From assembly GCF_047495875.1 (NCBI RefSeq), contig NC_092497.1, forward strand, positions 66,177,492 to 66,241,491: a stretch of 64,000 nt of DNA. The letters run 5' to 3'. The stretch comes from Pithys albifrons albifrons (taxonomy: Eukaryota; Chordata; Aves; Passeriformes; Thamnophilidae). Position 1 is the stretch's first letter. Every line of letters begins with the position of its first letter. The notes below the pieces were generated by a model, which saw nothing but the letters and a program-made list of their open reading frames with translations, was not told where the DNA came from and did no database searches. Positions 12,360-25,802 of the stretch are shown piece by piece. Both the position numbers and the translations under genes were made by a program.

Positions 12360-15300
12360 TTGGCCATTAAAAATTATTTATTTTGGGGTAAGCATATATG
12401 AGACAACAGTTTTCCAGCTGTACTTTTAAGGAAGCTGATCCATATATTGCATCTGGGTACACTGCTAACCTATATTGTTTGCCTCTGTCTGTTGCTTCAG
12501 AATGGGGATTCAAAGCTGTCACAAAATGAGTGAAACCAGATACAAGCACACCAAGTCTTTTTTTTTTGAATCTGTGACAATGACATAAATAACAACAGTG
12601 ACATAAATTTAAATAATTTTACATAAATGTAAAAGTAGTAATAAATCTGGTATATTGCAATCTCTTGTCTTGTTTAAAATCCTTACCCCAAAAATGTGTA
12701 AATCAGCAACAGGAATAGTTGTCACAATGTCTCACCTAGGTTTCAGAGTGTTAGGATTAAGTAATACTGCCTTTGACCCTTTGCAAATTGCTTGTGCTTC
12801 CTTCCTGGATTGTCAGTGTGAGTATGGCACTTGCCATCATGTTTACACTGGGGGCTTGAATCCATGAGTTAACTCTCTTTCATTCTCACTATCAGAAAAT
12901 GAAAGGACTCTAAAAGACGGGAGGAATATTCAATCTACTGGGGAGGGAGAAGCCAAATAATACCTATGCTAATTAAAACTGCACTTGTTTACGAAAAAAT
13001 TGGTACCATTTTTGCTCTCTATGGCAAAGAAGCAGGTCTTTAAACATATATTTCTTCATTTCAGGGAGTCAAAGTAGTGTCAAATCAGGATCTTCACATG
13101 CAATGCACTAAAATTGATGGGGAAAATTCTTATAATCACATTGTCTAAGGTGCATTTAATTTAATGTAAAGAAACAGTATATAACCTGGGGATGCTTAGA
13201 GGGAATATTAGTGCTTTTTGATGGGAAGAAAATTTAGCTTTCATGGTGGAAGAAGCTGACATAGCAGCTAGAAGCATCTGTGCATATGGTCAAAGGCCAG
13301 GAACCCACAGTGCTCCTTACTCTGACAGCACTGCAGAAAAGGCTGGTTGCAGCTGGCATGGGCAATGTGTACTGCAAAGGCATGAGTGGCAAAAGGCCCA
13401 GTAACAGTCGTGAGCAACCAAAACCCAGGAACTGTAGAGGCAAATCTGAGTGATACTCTGTCTTTAATTTCTCACCCCTTTGTACTTTTTTTTGTTTTCC
13501 TGCAACTGTGAGAGTTCAAGGTAAAATGTCAGCCTCAGCTTTTGACTACAATCAGAAAATTGAATATAAGAAGCATTGTAACATATTAGTACTGAGACCT
13601 TTATTTTCTGGCTAGGAGAAAATAGATCTAGCTGCATTTGAGCTTGTTCTCATCATTCTAAAGCCAAGGAAAGTCACACAGCCAAAATACCATGGAAATG
13701 CTTTATTTTTTTTTATTATTATTTTCTATTATATTTCTAGGGCTTCTAATATTGTTCTTAGACTTAAAAGGGGCAGAAGCCAGGGTTAGCCTTGATTAGT
13801 CTTTCACCTCAGGAAAGTACTGTGCCTGTTCCTTCTGGATCATGGTAATCCTACAGACCCCTACTTTCAGTGACAGTGGTTTTGATCCACAAAAAACTGC
13901 TGCAGATTAATACAGAGATAATTAACAACCAAAGAAACCATGCCAGGTCCTCATTATACTCCTTCTGTGCCTCTAAATCTACTCCTGTGATTCTCCGCAT
14001 TACTGGGTCTCACCATCCTGGGCTGCTAAGACAGACTGATTGATAGTATGTTATCACAGTTGCTGCTACTTGCAGTATAGTCTCAAGCAACATCAGAACC
14101 TTGCTTCTGCTTGCAACCAAATGCAGTCAGAGCACTGACTTCTCATTGACTAAATGTTGTATTTACAATTTTAGGCAACTTTCTGCTTAGAAGTGATCTT
14201 TACGTATCCCTATACCTGAATGATGATTCAAGACAGATCTTAAGTCTATGCATAAGCCTGTGCTGCTTCTACCTCTTTCATCTTTTTTTCTTTTTAATTT
14301 TATTTTAGGATTATAGTAAAATGATACTCTGGTATTTCCTTTTTGATAAGTCTTCATCCTTTTGCATGTTAGATATCTGGTTCTGGCTTTCTGCAGGTCT
14401 TCTATTCACTGCTTACCCTGAAGCCAGTGATAGCAGAGGCCATGACACATCAGGAAAGTATTTTCTAATCATTCTCGACTCTTCTCTAGATTCACTGCCC
14501 ATTTTAAATAATTCTTGGCAGATATAGAAAGGGTTAAGCACCCTTTTCAAACCTGATGTTGTGTTTCTCTGCATCTTGAACTACATAGACAGTTCAAGTT
14601 ATATTTCTAGCTCAAGAAGGGCCTTGGGATGCTTTATTGTTTTGTACTTTCTGTCTTTAGGTTCTTGATATAAATAAGCAAACACAAGTAGTAATGTAGC
14701 TGGTGAATTTCTACACTGCTTTTAACAATACTTAAGGAATAATTTCTGAAACCACTACTGCTGATTCCCAAGGATTTTTGAGTACTATTAAGTCTGACCA
14801 AAGACTTAAACACCAGCAAGGGAATTTCCAGTTAGAAAAGAGAAACACTGGCAGCGTTCCATGTACCATATGTTAAGCTCTGACCATAGTTCCTCATTTT
14901 TTCTGAGTGCAGAAAGTTAAAAAATATTGTGAGGGAGGGAAGGATTATTCAAGAAGTCATTTGATAGTAGGAAAATGGGTTCAGAGTTTAGGATTCACTG
15001 TGTTGCAATATGGAGATTATAGGAGAGAGAATTTAATGAATAACCTTAGAAAAAAACCCTGTTTACATCAATTCCTAATTGAACCACAATTCCTTTGTTA
15101 TTCAAAAGTATTTGATGAAGCTTCTAGGCAAATTTCAAAAGTAGAAGATTAGTATTAAGATCTCTCTATAGACATGATTGTTCAAAATGCAAAGAAATTG
15201 AACACGTAAGATACAAATAGCCATTTTGTCCTTTCAAAGAGGGTAATAGCATTTCTATTGTGATGGTACTTTGCATTTAATTCTCTCAATACTTGTCCTT

Positions 15301-18154
15301 ATTACCAGACAACTTTTTACAAGCAGTGACAAGAATTTTGATCATTGAATAGTGGAGGTAGAAAAGGCAGAATATGATGCATTCAACAAAAAGAAACTCT
15401 GAAATACTTTAGGCAATTTTTTAGACTATATTTTTGGTAGTACTGACAAAAATACATTTTATAAAAATAATTAATATGTTAATAAAATTGATCTGTCAAA
15501 ATAAACGGGGTTTTACCCTTGTGTATATCTAGGGCTCTTAGGTTTCCAAATATACTGGTAGGTTTTTCCCTGGATATCTAGTCATATTGTTTACTGTAGC
15601 AATTTCTGAAAGGTCCTCCTCATCTTCACAGGGAAAGGAGGTCTGCACCTGGCAAGTAGGCTTACAGAGTCTGGTTACTTTGTAATAGTTGGATATACTG
15701 ATTGTTCGAAATCCATAATTTATTTCACATAATTGTTCACCTTTCTGCCTGTGTTGTCAGGTGAAGAATACAGACCATTTACAGTACTGCAGAAGAGAGG
15801 TGTTTCTGTCTAATAGAGGTCAGAAGGTTTGGTAGTTTCCTTTTAAATCACCGTATTCAGACATTTGAGTACTCTAAATACTATTTTTTTCCCACAGCTT
15901 CAATTAAACTGTTAAAATCTGTGGTTCTAAAGATCACACAACCAAACAAGTGTTCACACAGCTGTGTGATATTGCAGTTTTTAACATTAAGCAAATTGGG
16001 ACATACATCAGAATGTTTAATTTAGGCACAATATTACCATTTGCTAAGATCTGACAAATGCGCCTGTTGCTTTATCTTGATGAAAAGGTAGTGGTTTATT
16101 ATATAAAACTATTTTTAACCCCTATGTTAAGAGATTAGTTGGTAAAATAATAAAGGAATTTACTTGAGTATAATTTTTGTACTAAATGATTTTAAGCAAT
16201 AACCAGATTATTTACAGTAATTTGTTCTGTTATCAATGGAGTTAGTAGTTTGAAGGAAAATACACAAATGATAAGGAAGACTGTACTGGAAAAATCAATT
16301 TCAATTGCTTTCTCAGTTTACTACAGGAAAAAGCTTTTGACTAAATCTTGTGCCTAGTAGAACAACTGCCATAATGTGGACAGTAATCATTACTATGAAC
16401 AAGAAGAAAATAACTTACTACATCCTTTGGCCCTTTTTTGAGTGAAAAGCAACTTTAATATCTTTCCCTGCTAAGTCCAGGAAATTACTAGGTAGGCTAA
16501 TACTTTTTGATAGGAAAGTTATAGTGATCTAGGAATATTATTTAATTTGTTTATATCTTTTGCAGTACTTAAAAACATTTTTCCTTCTGGCAATTTCAGA
16601 GGCAGCTTCTGGCTTTAGGATAAGAAGTGATAAGAAGGTCTCCACGTAGTGACTGCAGACTGCCTTAACTTATGACACTAAAGTCCTAGGTGTAAATCTT
16701 CTCAGAGGTCAGATGAAATAATTTCCCCAGAACAGTGCTCCAGAGGCAGCCTCATTTGGATTCTCTTGAAAGAGATTTCATTTCATTAAAATCTAGACTT
16801 GGCTGTTTTGCAAAGAGGGCAGGAAAAATACTACATGTTACTCAGACCCCCTTCAGTAATGTCACTACTTCTGTGATTTGTAGAAGCTGCCTCTTTATGT
16901 GCCACAGAAGGACTGTATAGGTGCAGTCCTTTTACTGGTAAAATTAAGGCAATCAGAATAGGGTATAATACTTCTGAGCAAAAAACCAGAAAGCTGCACT
17001 CCATTGCAGTATCATTGCAATAGTTTATGCTTGTTCAATAACAATTTCAGTTAAAAATTTAAGAAACAAACATAACCCCCAAACTTTTTTTTTTAAACTT
17101 ATTTTCCAACACAGGCACATTATTATAATAATGTTTTTCTGAAAATCTTGGCAATGTAACCACATTGGGCCAGGTCAGACTTCTCAGTAAGATAGTCCAG
17201 ATAACTAGGTTACAAAACGTAAGTAAAATTGTAAATTATTGTTAGCATATTACCAATACTGTTAACAATGTTTCCCTAGTTTTTAAATGATAACTTACTT
17301 ATGTTAAGCAAATTGTTTCCCAGTCACAATCGTTCTGTCATTGAGTTTTGATCTCACATCCTTTGTTTGCCATTTAGCTTTGGCCATCCTGTTCTCTAGT
17401 GTTCCTGGGTGTCAAAGGGCTGCTTTTACCTACAGACAGCTTCATTTAGGGTCATACATATGTATTGTCATAATGGACTGTTGCCTTTGATGAGACAGAA
17501 TATTAATTTATTTGTTTCTTAAACAGCAAACAGCTAGTCAGACTCCCTGCCTTGTCACTTATTGGTTCTTGTATGGGGCGAGAGAGAGCACAAGAGCTTG
17601 GGTGCTAGTGATCCCTAGGCATGAATTGCTTCATGGAAAGAAGGCACCAAACTTTTTTCTGAGAAAAGAAAGCAGAAATTTCCTCCAGGAAGAAACAAAT
17701 AAAATCTCATTCATGGTGTACCCTTTATTGAAAATAGTGCTATGTTCACTCTTTTATTGTGCACTTTACTGGAATCTGTGCAATGAAGTTGCATGGAGTG
17801 AAGACAACAGCTTGGTAGAGCTGATATGAATGTGTTTTTGACTCATAACTATTGTGAGATCTCGGTTTCCGACCTTTCTCCATGTCCCTTCTGTCTTCCA
17901 TCTTGGTTGAGTGCAAATATCCATTGGTAGGGCACTGGGGTATGTGTCTCTTTCCCCACGACCTTTAGTGACAGAAACTTGTTTTACTTTCAGGTATACA
18001 ATGTTAGAAACTCTTGTGCCAATAAAAAAAATCTAATCACAACCAGAGCATCAGGTAATCATGTTCCTGCTTCTGCCTATATGCCAGGAAAAAAGATCTG
18101 TCATAAAGTCTCAGGAAAACCAGGAACTATAGATAAGAATTAGACTCGTCTGAT
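12360..18154. other. Unassigned AT-rich DNA
   Basis: No gene or repeat family was recognised. Open frames of 60-105 codons occur on both strands but lack domains and are broken in short order, as expected for AT-rich non-coding DNA. Short poly-T runs occur near 13705 and 17085. Confidence 0.5.
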
Positions 18155-18245
18155 TATATAATCATTTCAGTTGGAAAAGACCTTTAAGATCATGGAGTCC
18201 AATTATGTACAGTAGCTTGAAAATGGACTCCAAAGTCACGAATCT
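18155..18245 (-). mobile_element. Degenerate CR1 3' end fragment
   Basis: The stretch reading TTGGAAAAGACCTTTAAGATCATGGAGTCCAA matches the start of the CR1 3' end on the minus strand. The similarity fades quickly to the right, so only this core is called. Confidence 0.6.
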
Positions 18246-18299
18246 CATTGAACAACCTTCTCACTTCAGTTTCAGGAGATGTCTTTCCCTTTTGAATTA

Positions 18300-19629
18300 C
18301 TGTAACTACGAGTGTACTCATTAAATCTTTTTTATTTATTAGATGGATGATGATATTTTATAATGTGGCCAAATAATGTGCTCATTATGAGTTTCAAGTC
18401 TGGTGCCAAAAACTTGTATGCAGCTCTTCTTAAACTGCATTGAAACTTCAGAAGGAGAGTCATTAAAAGACAATTTGGGAAGAAAGCCATGTGATTTTAA
18501 CCAGTAACTAGTAACCAGTAACCATGTTTAGATGTTGTAGGATTTTTGTTTGATGTCATCTTAGTAATTAGGGTTCATAAATATGGTGGAAGTAAAACAG
18601 GAAAAGGTTAATAATGGATGTGAGCAAGGATCTTGACCCTGTGTGTGTCAGAATTACATAGAGTCATATCCAAATGAAGTTTGGAATCATTTGAAAGGCA
18701 AAAAGAATCAAAACAGACTTGCCTGTACCTCCATTTATTCAAATCAATGCTTTAAAAAATCTTAATAAAACATTTGTGTTCTTAGAAAAGCCAGTGTTTC
18801 TGCTGTGGACTACTTTGCAATGTTTGTAAGGAAAAATACCCTAATTATCTTTCCTACTTTTGTGATAATTTTTGGTTTTTACTTACTTATGGCAATTTCA
18901 GATCTCTCCATCACACATTTGTGTTACATTTATTCTTGCTTCCTTTTCCTCCTGTTTCTATTCAAATTTAAATGCCCCTATATAGTTGTTTCCTTTGTGG
19001 AAGTTGAGAGGTTTAAAAAAACTTCTTTGTAATCAGATTTATTTCCAAGCACTACCTTGATACTGCAAGATACTCATCACTGTCAAGATGTTGGCTGTGG
19101 AGGTAAAAGATTAAAGCTGTATAATTTTTTTTCCTGTATTTTTATGTTGAGTCAAAGAAGTCCTCTATAACCGGGGACATAGCTTTCTTATAACATCAGA
19201 GGAAAATTTTAGGACATCAACATAATCTAACAAAGCATTCAAGATCAGCAACACCAGAATTAGAAGCAAAGTAGCAACTCGTATCAAGTCCACTGTCATG
19301 ATGCATGAGCAGGAAATGAGAGTTGAAAGCAATTGTATTCAGTAAATCAAAATATATTTGACGGAAGACAAGTGTAAATGATTCTGTCCACTGTGAGCTA
19401 CACACAGCCTATGAGACTGTCATTTCAATACATGAGATAATTTGCTTGTTTTATAATATGTTTCCCATAATACTAGGAACATGTCTGTGTTTTCTTCTTA
19501 GCCAAGAAAGATAAAAAATGACTATTACCTTTTCTCCAATAACACCAACAATTTTTTTTCATTCTAAATTCTGAAACAATACTTTTATAGAATGCAAACA
19601 CATAACTGTACTGAAAGTTATATTAAAAC
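18300..19629. other. Unassigned DNA with one tiny tandem repeat
   Basis: No gene was recognised. At about 18498-18524 a short unit close to CCAGTAACTAGTAA is repeated nearly three times. Confidence 0.4.
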
Positions 19630-19945
19630 TTGCCACACAATCACACAATATTCTCAGTTGATAGGGACACACAAGGATCATCGAAGTCCAGCTCCTCTGA
19701 AGAATCATACTGTGTGCCTCAAAATGTTGTTCAAACACTTTTTGGACTCAAACAGGCTTGGTTCTATGACGATTCCCTGGGAAGCCTATTCCAGCATCCA
19801 GTCACCCTCCGGGTGAAGAACACTTTTCTTATATTCAACCTAAACCTCCCTTGACAGAAATTCAGGCCATTCCATCAGGTCCTGTAACTGGTCACCACAC
19901 AGAAGAGATCAGTGCATGACCCTCCTATTTCCCACATGAACTTCA
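19630..19945 (-). mobile_element. CR1 3' fragment, about 300 bp
   Basis: On the minus strand this matches the CR1 3' UTR and the last part of the RT frame. Landmarks are the complements of CCCTGGGAAGCCTATTCCAG, CCTAAACCTCCCTTGACAG and GGTCACCACACAGAAGAGATC. It is divergent and has no intact frame. Confidence 0.8.
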
Positions 19946-22900
19946 CTAAGAAAAAAAAAAGGAAAAAAAAGAAAAATATGACACATTTCAACAACATACC
20001 AAGATAATCTGTTACTAAGGTGTTATTAAAAGGATATTTGATACTGGTCTATTAATAACTTATTTCTCTCTTTCTCAATTTACACTGTCAATTTTCTTTA
20101 TCTTATTATATGACATCTATGATTACAATATGGTGCTTATAATTATAAATTAGCAGAGCTAATAAACCTAATGAAGATGGTGTCAATCCCTGACTAAACC
20201 TGAAAAGAGGAGACATTAATATTATCATACTCCTCATTCTCTTGTTTTAATGGGGCTGAGCAATTCTTGAGCATTGAAAGCAGTTTGTGGAACTGGTTGT
20301 TCAGAAACAGAATTTCTGAGATCACAGACTTTAAGCTGTTTGTATGGTGGTTTTGGAAAGCCTTTAAGAAATAGAAATAAGCAAAGGTTTGGATCTACTT
20401 ACATGTTTTGGGTTTTTTTTTCTAAAAGATTTCTGAGACAAAAAGTCATGACCCGTGAGTTTGATGGAATTGAAGAAACTCTGAGAGATTCATCAAGTGG
20501 ATTGGAAAGAACATATTTCCTCTTTTTGTATCTAATCTTAAAATTCTCAATTCCAGCATGTTTCGAGCTTGTCTACAAAATTATCTGTGACTTATGGGCT
20601 TTAAGGATATGCCTTAAGGAGATATCCTTTATGCGTTCAATTTTAATGAATTTGTGATAAAAAAAGCCTTATTTTGAGAAGCTGTGGTTTGAGGACAAGA
20701 TAATTTAATGGAATTTTTTGTGCTAACATCCCTTGCCACCCTCTCTTGTAATGACAGAATTTACTTCAATTTGATGGTCTATAGGCATCATGATCCTATA
20801 TCAGGCTGTCCCATTATCAGTGTAGTTGAAATAATTTGCTCATAAAGTGAATTTGTAGTTCTTACTGATTTTTATTTAAAGTCATCAAACATCTCCAAAA
20901 AATGCAGTACAATGTATGTTACCTGTCTTTATAGCATGACTCATACATATTTTCTATAGGCTTATGCAGTTATATTTAAAATTTTATTGTTATGAATTTG
21001 TCTTGGTATCCTTCAATTAACAGCTTTTTACAGTAGCTGATAAACGAGAAAATGGCTTATTCAGGGTAGTGTGTATTTTTGAAGAGAGCGTTAAGTTTTT
21101 ATTATTGCAATAATATTATTGCTTAAACCATGTAAAAATATTTTCTTATTTCTGCATTTCATAAAACAGGTTCTTTTCCCCCTGGAAAAAATCTGCCATT
21201 TTCCTTTTACCTGGGAAACGTTTCTGTGCTACATCTGATTCAAACCCATGAAATAACCCCAGATAACCTATAAGGAAGTATTTCCACAAAAGATTTGCTG
21301 ACATAAATGTGGCATAAATATGCACATGGTTTCAATTTCCTGAGCAGCACTGACATTTTTACTCAATTTCCTCTTAATCCTGCATCACTTACAACTCCCT
21401 TGCCTCTGGATGCCTTTCTCAGCAGCCAGGGGTGGGGTTAAAAAAAACATTGAAATGGAAGAGAGCTCAACCAGCTCATTCTGTGTAATAAAATCCATTC
21501 CACTGTGGTCCTAATTTCATCAACTAATACAAGTCAACATTGAACGTTAATGAGAAAAGGTTTCCAATTAGATATAGTCTGACACTGACCCAGCTTTTCA
21601 GTCACCTTCAATTGTCAGCGATAAAAAGGACGGTTCAATATGATATGGATCATTCACTCCAAATCTCCACAACTCATTTATGACAAACACAACTAACAGA
21701 GCATAGGGAACTGCTGAATTGTTTTTCATTATGCTGGCACATTGGCTTTAGACTACAGTGGTAATGATCTTTAGAGGTTTTCCATACAGAGTGCCACTAA
21801 TGAGCAAACCAAGATAGGGTGATGAGGTGATGACAACCCACATTTTCAAGTGACAATACCAGCAACATGATGATGCTTAAAATTCCCTATTATTTCTGGA
21901 AAGTAATTCACTAACAGAGAGAAGAGACAGTTAGGAGGCTAAGCTATTAAATAAAATGAGTACAGAAAGTGAATAGCTCATTAAAAATGAAACACTTTTG
22001 CAAAATACACAAACCCTGTCTTTATTAGTCACTGTAAAATGTGCTTCAGTCCATCTTTCTATACAGTTACTTAAAGAGGTATTGTAAGCTAGGAGATCTA
22101 GGGATGTGTTAAGTTCTACAGAAGTGCATTTTCCAGTGCACTATTGCTTCACCTTCAAACCCAGAGCACAAATGGGGAATAAAGGTAGATAACACTTGTT
22201 AAATTCATTCTTGATCTTGGTCAAGGACTTCCTACTGACCAAGATAATACAGGACAACTTTGAGACTATTCTAAAACACTCGGTTGTAATGACCACTTGC
22301 AATTTGTTAAAATGTTAAGAATGGCAAGTCATTAAATTACAGCAGTGCTACAATTGCTACAAAATGAGTATGTGATAACTTAATAATAACCCATAAAAAC
22401 TATCTGGAGACTATAACATATAAGAGCCAAAGCTAATATTCCACCCTTTGAGACTGAGTAGAACTTTAAAATCAGTTGTTCCTTTCAAAATCTCTCTGAA
22501 GATCTTCTATTTCAGAATGGAATGAATGCTGTTTTATCATTTTGGAACAAGGGTTTTGAAAACTTGAATTAATTTCTGTCCATATAAACCATTTCCTGGA
22601 AAATGCATTCCAAGGATAAGGTACTTTGGGAAGAATGGAATGCTAGGGCTGCAAAACAAAATGTGTTGATATTTGTCACTATCAGAAACTTGAACATTTC
22701 CATCAGAAATTATGTTGCAAGATGAAATTAATTCTACTTCTATCAAATATTTTCAATAGAAATGAGCTCAATAAGTATTATATTAGCAAAATATGTAAAT
22801 TACTACTTTTTCCAGTTGATGTTTCACTGTATTGTCAAGCAGAGTAGGCTGGTCAAATAAATATCTTTTGTTGCTATTTCCCCATAAAATCTATCAATTT

Positions 22901-25233
22901 TGATTTTATGTCAAACTAGATTGGGGAAAGCCCATGTGTATGGGCAAGTGTATACACAGGTACTTCAAACTCCTTTTTAAAATTGTATGAAAATTGTGGA
23001 ATGTGAATCATTAAAATCTATTTTGCATAACATTTTCCATTTCTCTCCTTTACAGGATAACTTTGCAGCTTTTTTGATATTTGAAAGAGTCATTAACCTT
23101 GTGGAAACATATTAAGAGAATTATTTATGGATTTGGTCTTTCTTTGTCCATAAATGGTGCAGAAAGAAACTTGCTAACCCAAATTTAAAAGGGTTTCAAA
23201 AAGCCATTACAGTGGTTCTGCTTCTGATATATGAGTTTCGTGTGTCCTTAGTTTCATCTGACATTGCAACCTTGCCAGAAATTAAATGTAGACTAGTGAT
23301 TCCCAGCTTGATTAATGATTTCTTATTTACATATTGATTTCAAAATCACAGCATTCAGCTACAATCTTCCTAGGAAGCCCTGCACCATCCAGGTCTGCCT
23401 AAGGGTCTCCTTTTCTTTCTCGCATCAACAGAAACAAACCCCTTCACTTACTGTCATTTTAGGCAGATTATCAGGCAGATGCACCCTGTTGCCAGTGGAT
23501 CTGGACATCTTAGCAAGTTTCAATCTGAATACCTTCAATAGTTGAAAAGTTGATCAGTTTCAGTATAGAAGATGTAACAGTGGAACTCTGTAGAAGCTTG
23601 CATTTGTGTACACGTATTGACTGTTGCCTTGATTTTGGTCTTCCAGAAAGAAATGAAAAAAGTAAGCTAGGTATAGGTCACTACCCTGTGAATTTATCTG
23701 TAGGTATCGTAAAGGGTACAATGGAAGTCATATTTAGCAATATTTTCCTCTAATGACGGACAGATGTGACTTGTAATAGATAGATAAGTCTGCAGATTGC
23801 TTCAGGATGTGTGCTTCATCTAACTGTTGAAAGTTCTCTTCTGCTCTCAATTGTTTTGAAAAGTAATGTGCTTTCCCAGTGGCACTTGAAGTTAGGCAGA
23901 AATCTGACTTGGAATTATCTTTATCTAGATTTTCTCTATGCAAGCCAGACTTCTGGGGAAATTTCAGGATTTTTGAAAGGTTTTAAGTGCTTTCCAGCTG
24001 TGTATCAGCTCAAACATACTCAGAAAATAGTTTTTCCTGATTTGTTTTCTAATTTTTGCACTTAGTGGCTATTGAAAACAAATGGGAAAAAACCAAACAA
24101 GGCAGATAAAAGTTAATGGAATTCTTCTAAGCATAAAGTTACATTCTCTGCAATGCAGGGTTTTGGCAAAGCTTCAGAATGTTTTGCTTGAACTGTCACA
24201 TCTATCAGAAGTTAGAGTTAGCTTGGCGAGAGAGTAAGTGTTCATCATACCTAGATAGGAAGTGCATCAATTTCTTAAAAACCAAGTGAAAAAAATCAGG
24301 CTACATTTCTTAAGCAGCATAACTCAATAGTCAACAAAGCTGGAACAGTTTTAAAACTCTTAGGATTCTCAAACTGTTAATCAGATTATTATTGTATGAG
24401 TAATGTTTTCTATCAAAGCAATATAGAAACACATGGACTTGATTTCTCCCCTCACATAAACTGATTAACTGATTTCATTGTTGACAGTGGTGTTATGCTG
24501 ATTAAAAAAAAATAGAGTGCAGAGGTAAGAAGAAATTCAGGGCACAAACTGCCTAAAGACTTCATTTTATGAAAGCATTAATAGAGTCAATAGACAATGT
24601 TCCGTAAACTGGGTAGATTCTTTTGCAGGCTGTATTTTGAGGATGAAAAGTGCATTTTCTCAGATTTTTAAGATCATTTGGCAAAGGAGTCACATTTTTT
24701 TGTAAAGAAGAAAAATTTTTTCTACACAGCCATTGTGCGGAGGGCCATGACAGAAAATGGATTCATTCTGCCACTCATCATATTACTACCAAGAAATATG
24801 ATAGGACTGATGAGTTTGAGGTCAGAAATCATAATAAGCAGAATTGATACTCCTGTCTAAAATACATACAAAAAAATCAATTGGTGTAACACTTTCTATA
24901 TGATATCAAAGCAGCTCTTTAGCTCCTTACCTGGCAGCTGTGAAGGCATCAGGTGCTGTGAAGAACTTGGACTGACTGCTATTCACAGCCTCACAGGCCT
25001 CAGGGAGTTGTGCATTGTGTGTGCCTAGCAATCTCTGGAATTTTGTACTCGGGTCTTTCTGACTCCTTAGCAAAATATTTCAATAATTATAAAAATTAAG
25101 ATGTTATAAAGTATTTCATACACATTGATTCGAGTACTTTTGATGTACAAGTCCCCCAAAACTTCTTCTTCCCTAAGAAAGCAACCATAATTGCTGGTTT
25201 CTTTTGGATTTATCTCCAAGCTGGTGGACATTT
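19946..25233. other. Unassigned DNA
   Basis: No gene was recognised. The longest open frame (20274-20657, 127 codons) begins at TTG, has no domain and is treated as chance. The stretch about 21440-21900 has several homeodomain-type core motifs and is listed as a weak candidate regulatory element under findings. Confidence 0.45.
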
Positions 25234-25802
25234 TGTTTGGGTTTGAAACCTTAGCAAAATCCCAAGTGTTCAACCACACAATGAAACTCCCTTACCCTGC
25301 CAAGAAAAGGGAGAAAAAACCCCAAAACTTAAACAGAACTTGTTTATGTATTTACATGAAAGAGTGAAAATTAAACTACAGTATAACACACACCTACAAA
25401 AGTTAGAAATAACAACAATAACTCCCCACTCCACATTGAATACAAATCCTACCACTGAAGCCACAAATCACTCAAGGGAACTCAAGTCTCCCAGGGAACA
25501 GACCCAAGCAGAGAGAAAACTAGGAATAAACATATTACTTCCTTGAAATAATATTGTGGTGAGGTGGCACTGGGCCTAACTCAGCAGAACAACAGCAGCT
25601 TCCTGCCACTACCATGGCTATGATCAGAAAAGACTAAGCACCTCCTCCTCCACTGTATTTATACCTGATGAAATTAAAATATTGTATGGAATATCACTGG
25701 CCAGTAGAAGTCAGCTGGCCTGACCCAACTCGAGTCAGCTGATAATTCAAGGCCTGCTTTAAAAACCAAAGCATAAATCTAGGCTTAATTAAACTCATAA
25801 CA
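25234..25802 (-). mobile_element. Solo LTR, ERVL-like family (copy 1)
   Basis: The plus-strand left end TGTTTGGGTTTGAAACC resembles the start of the LTR at 48511, and the right end CTCATAACA matches that LTR's CCCATAACA end. The interior shares the same order of segments: a polypurine AAAAGGGAGAAAAAA, the ACACACCTACAAAAGTT part, CTCCCAGGGAACAGACCCAAGCAGAGAG and GTCAGCTGATAATTCAAGGCC. It has TG...CA ends. By comparison with the provirus at 34.6 kb it is transcribed on the minus strand. No clean target duplication is visible (CATTT against CAAAT), so the copy is old. No internal retroviral sequence accompanies it. Confidence 0.75.

Noticed and set aside
20274..20657. 127-codon open frame in unassigned DNA
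   Set aside because: It starts at TTG, lies in AT-rich sequence, has no domain and has no sign of flanking exons.
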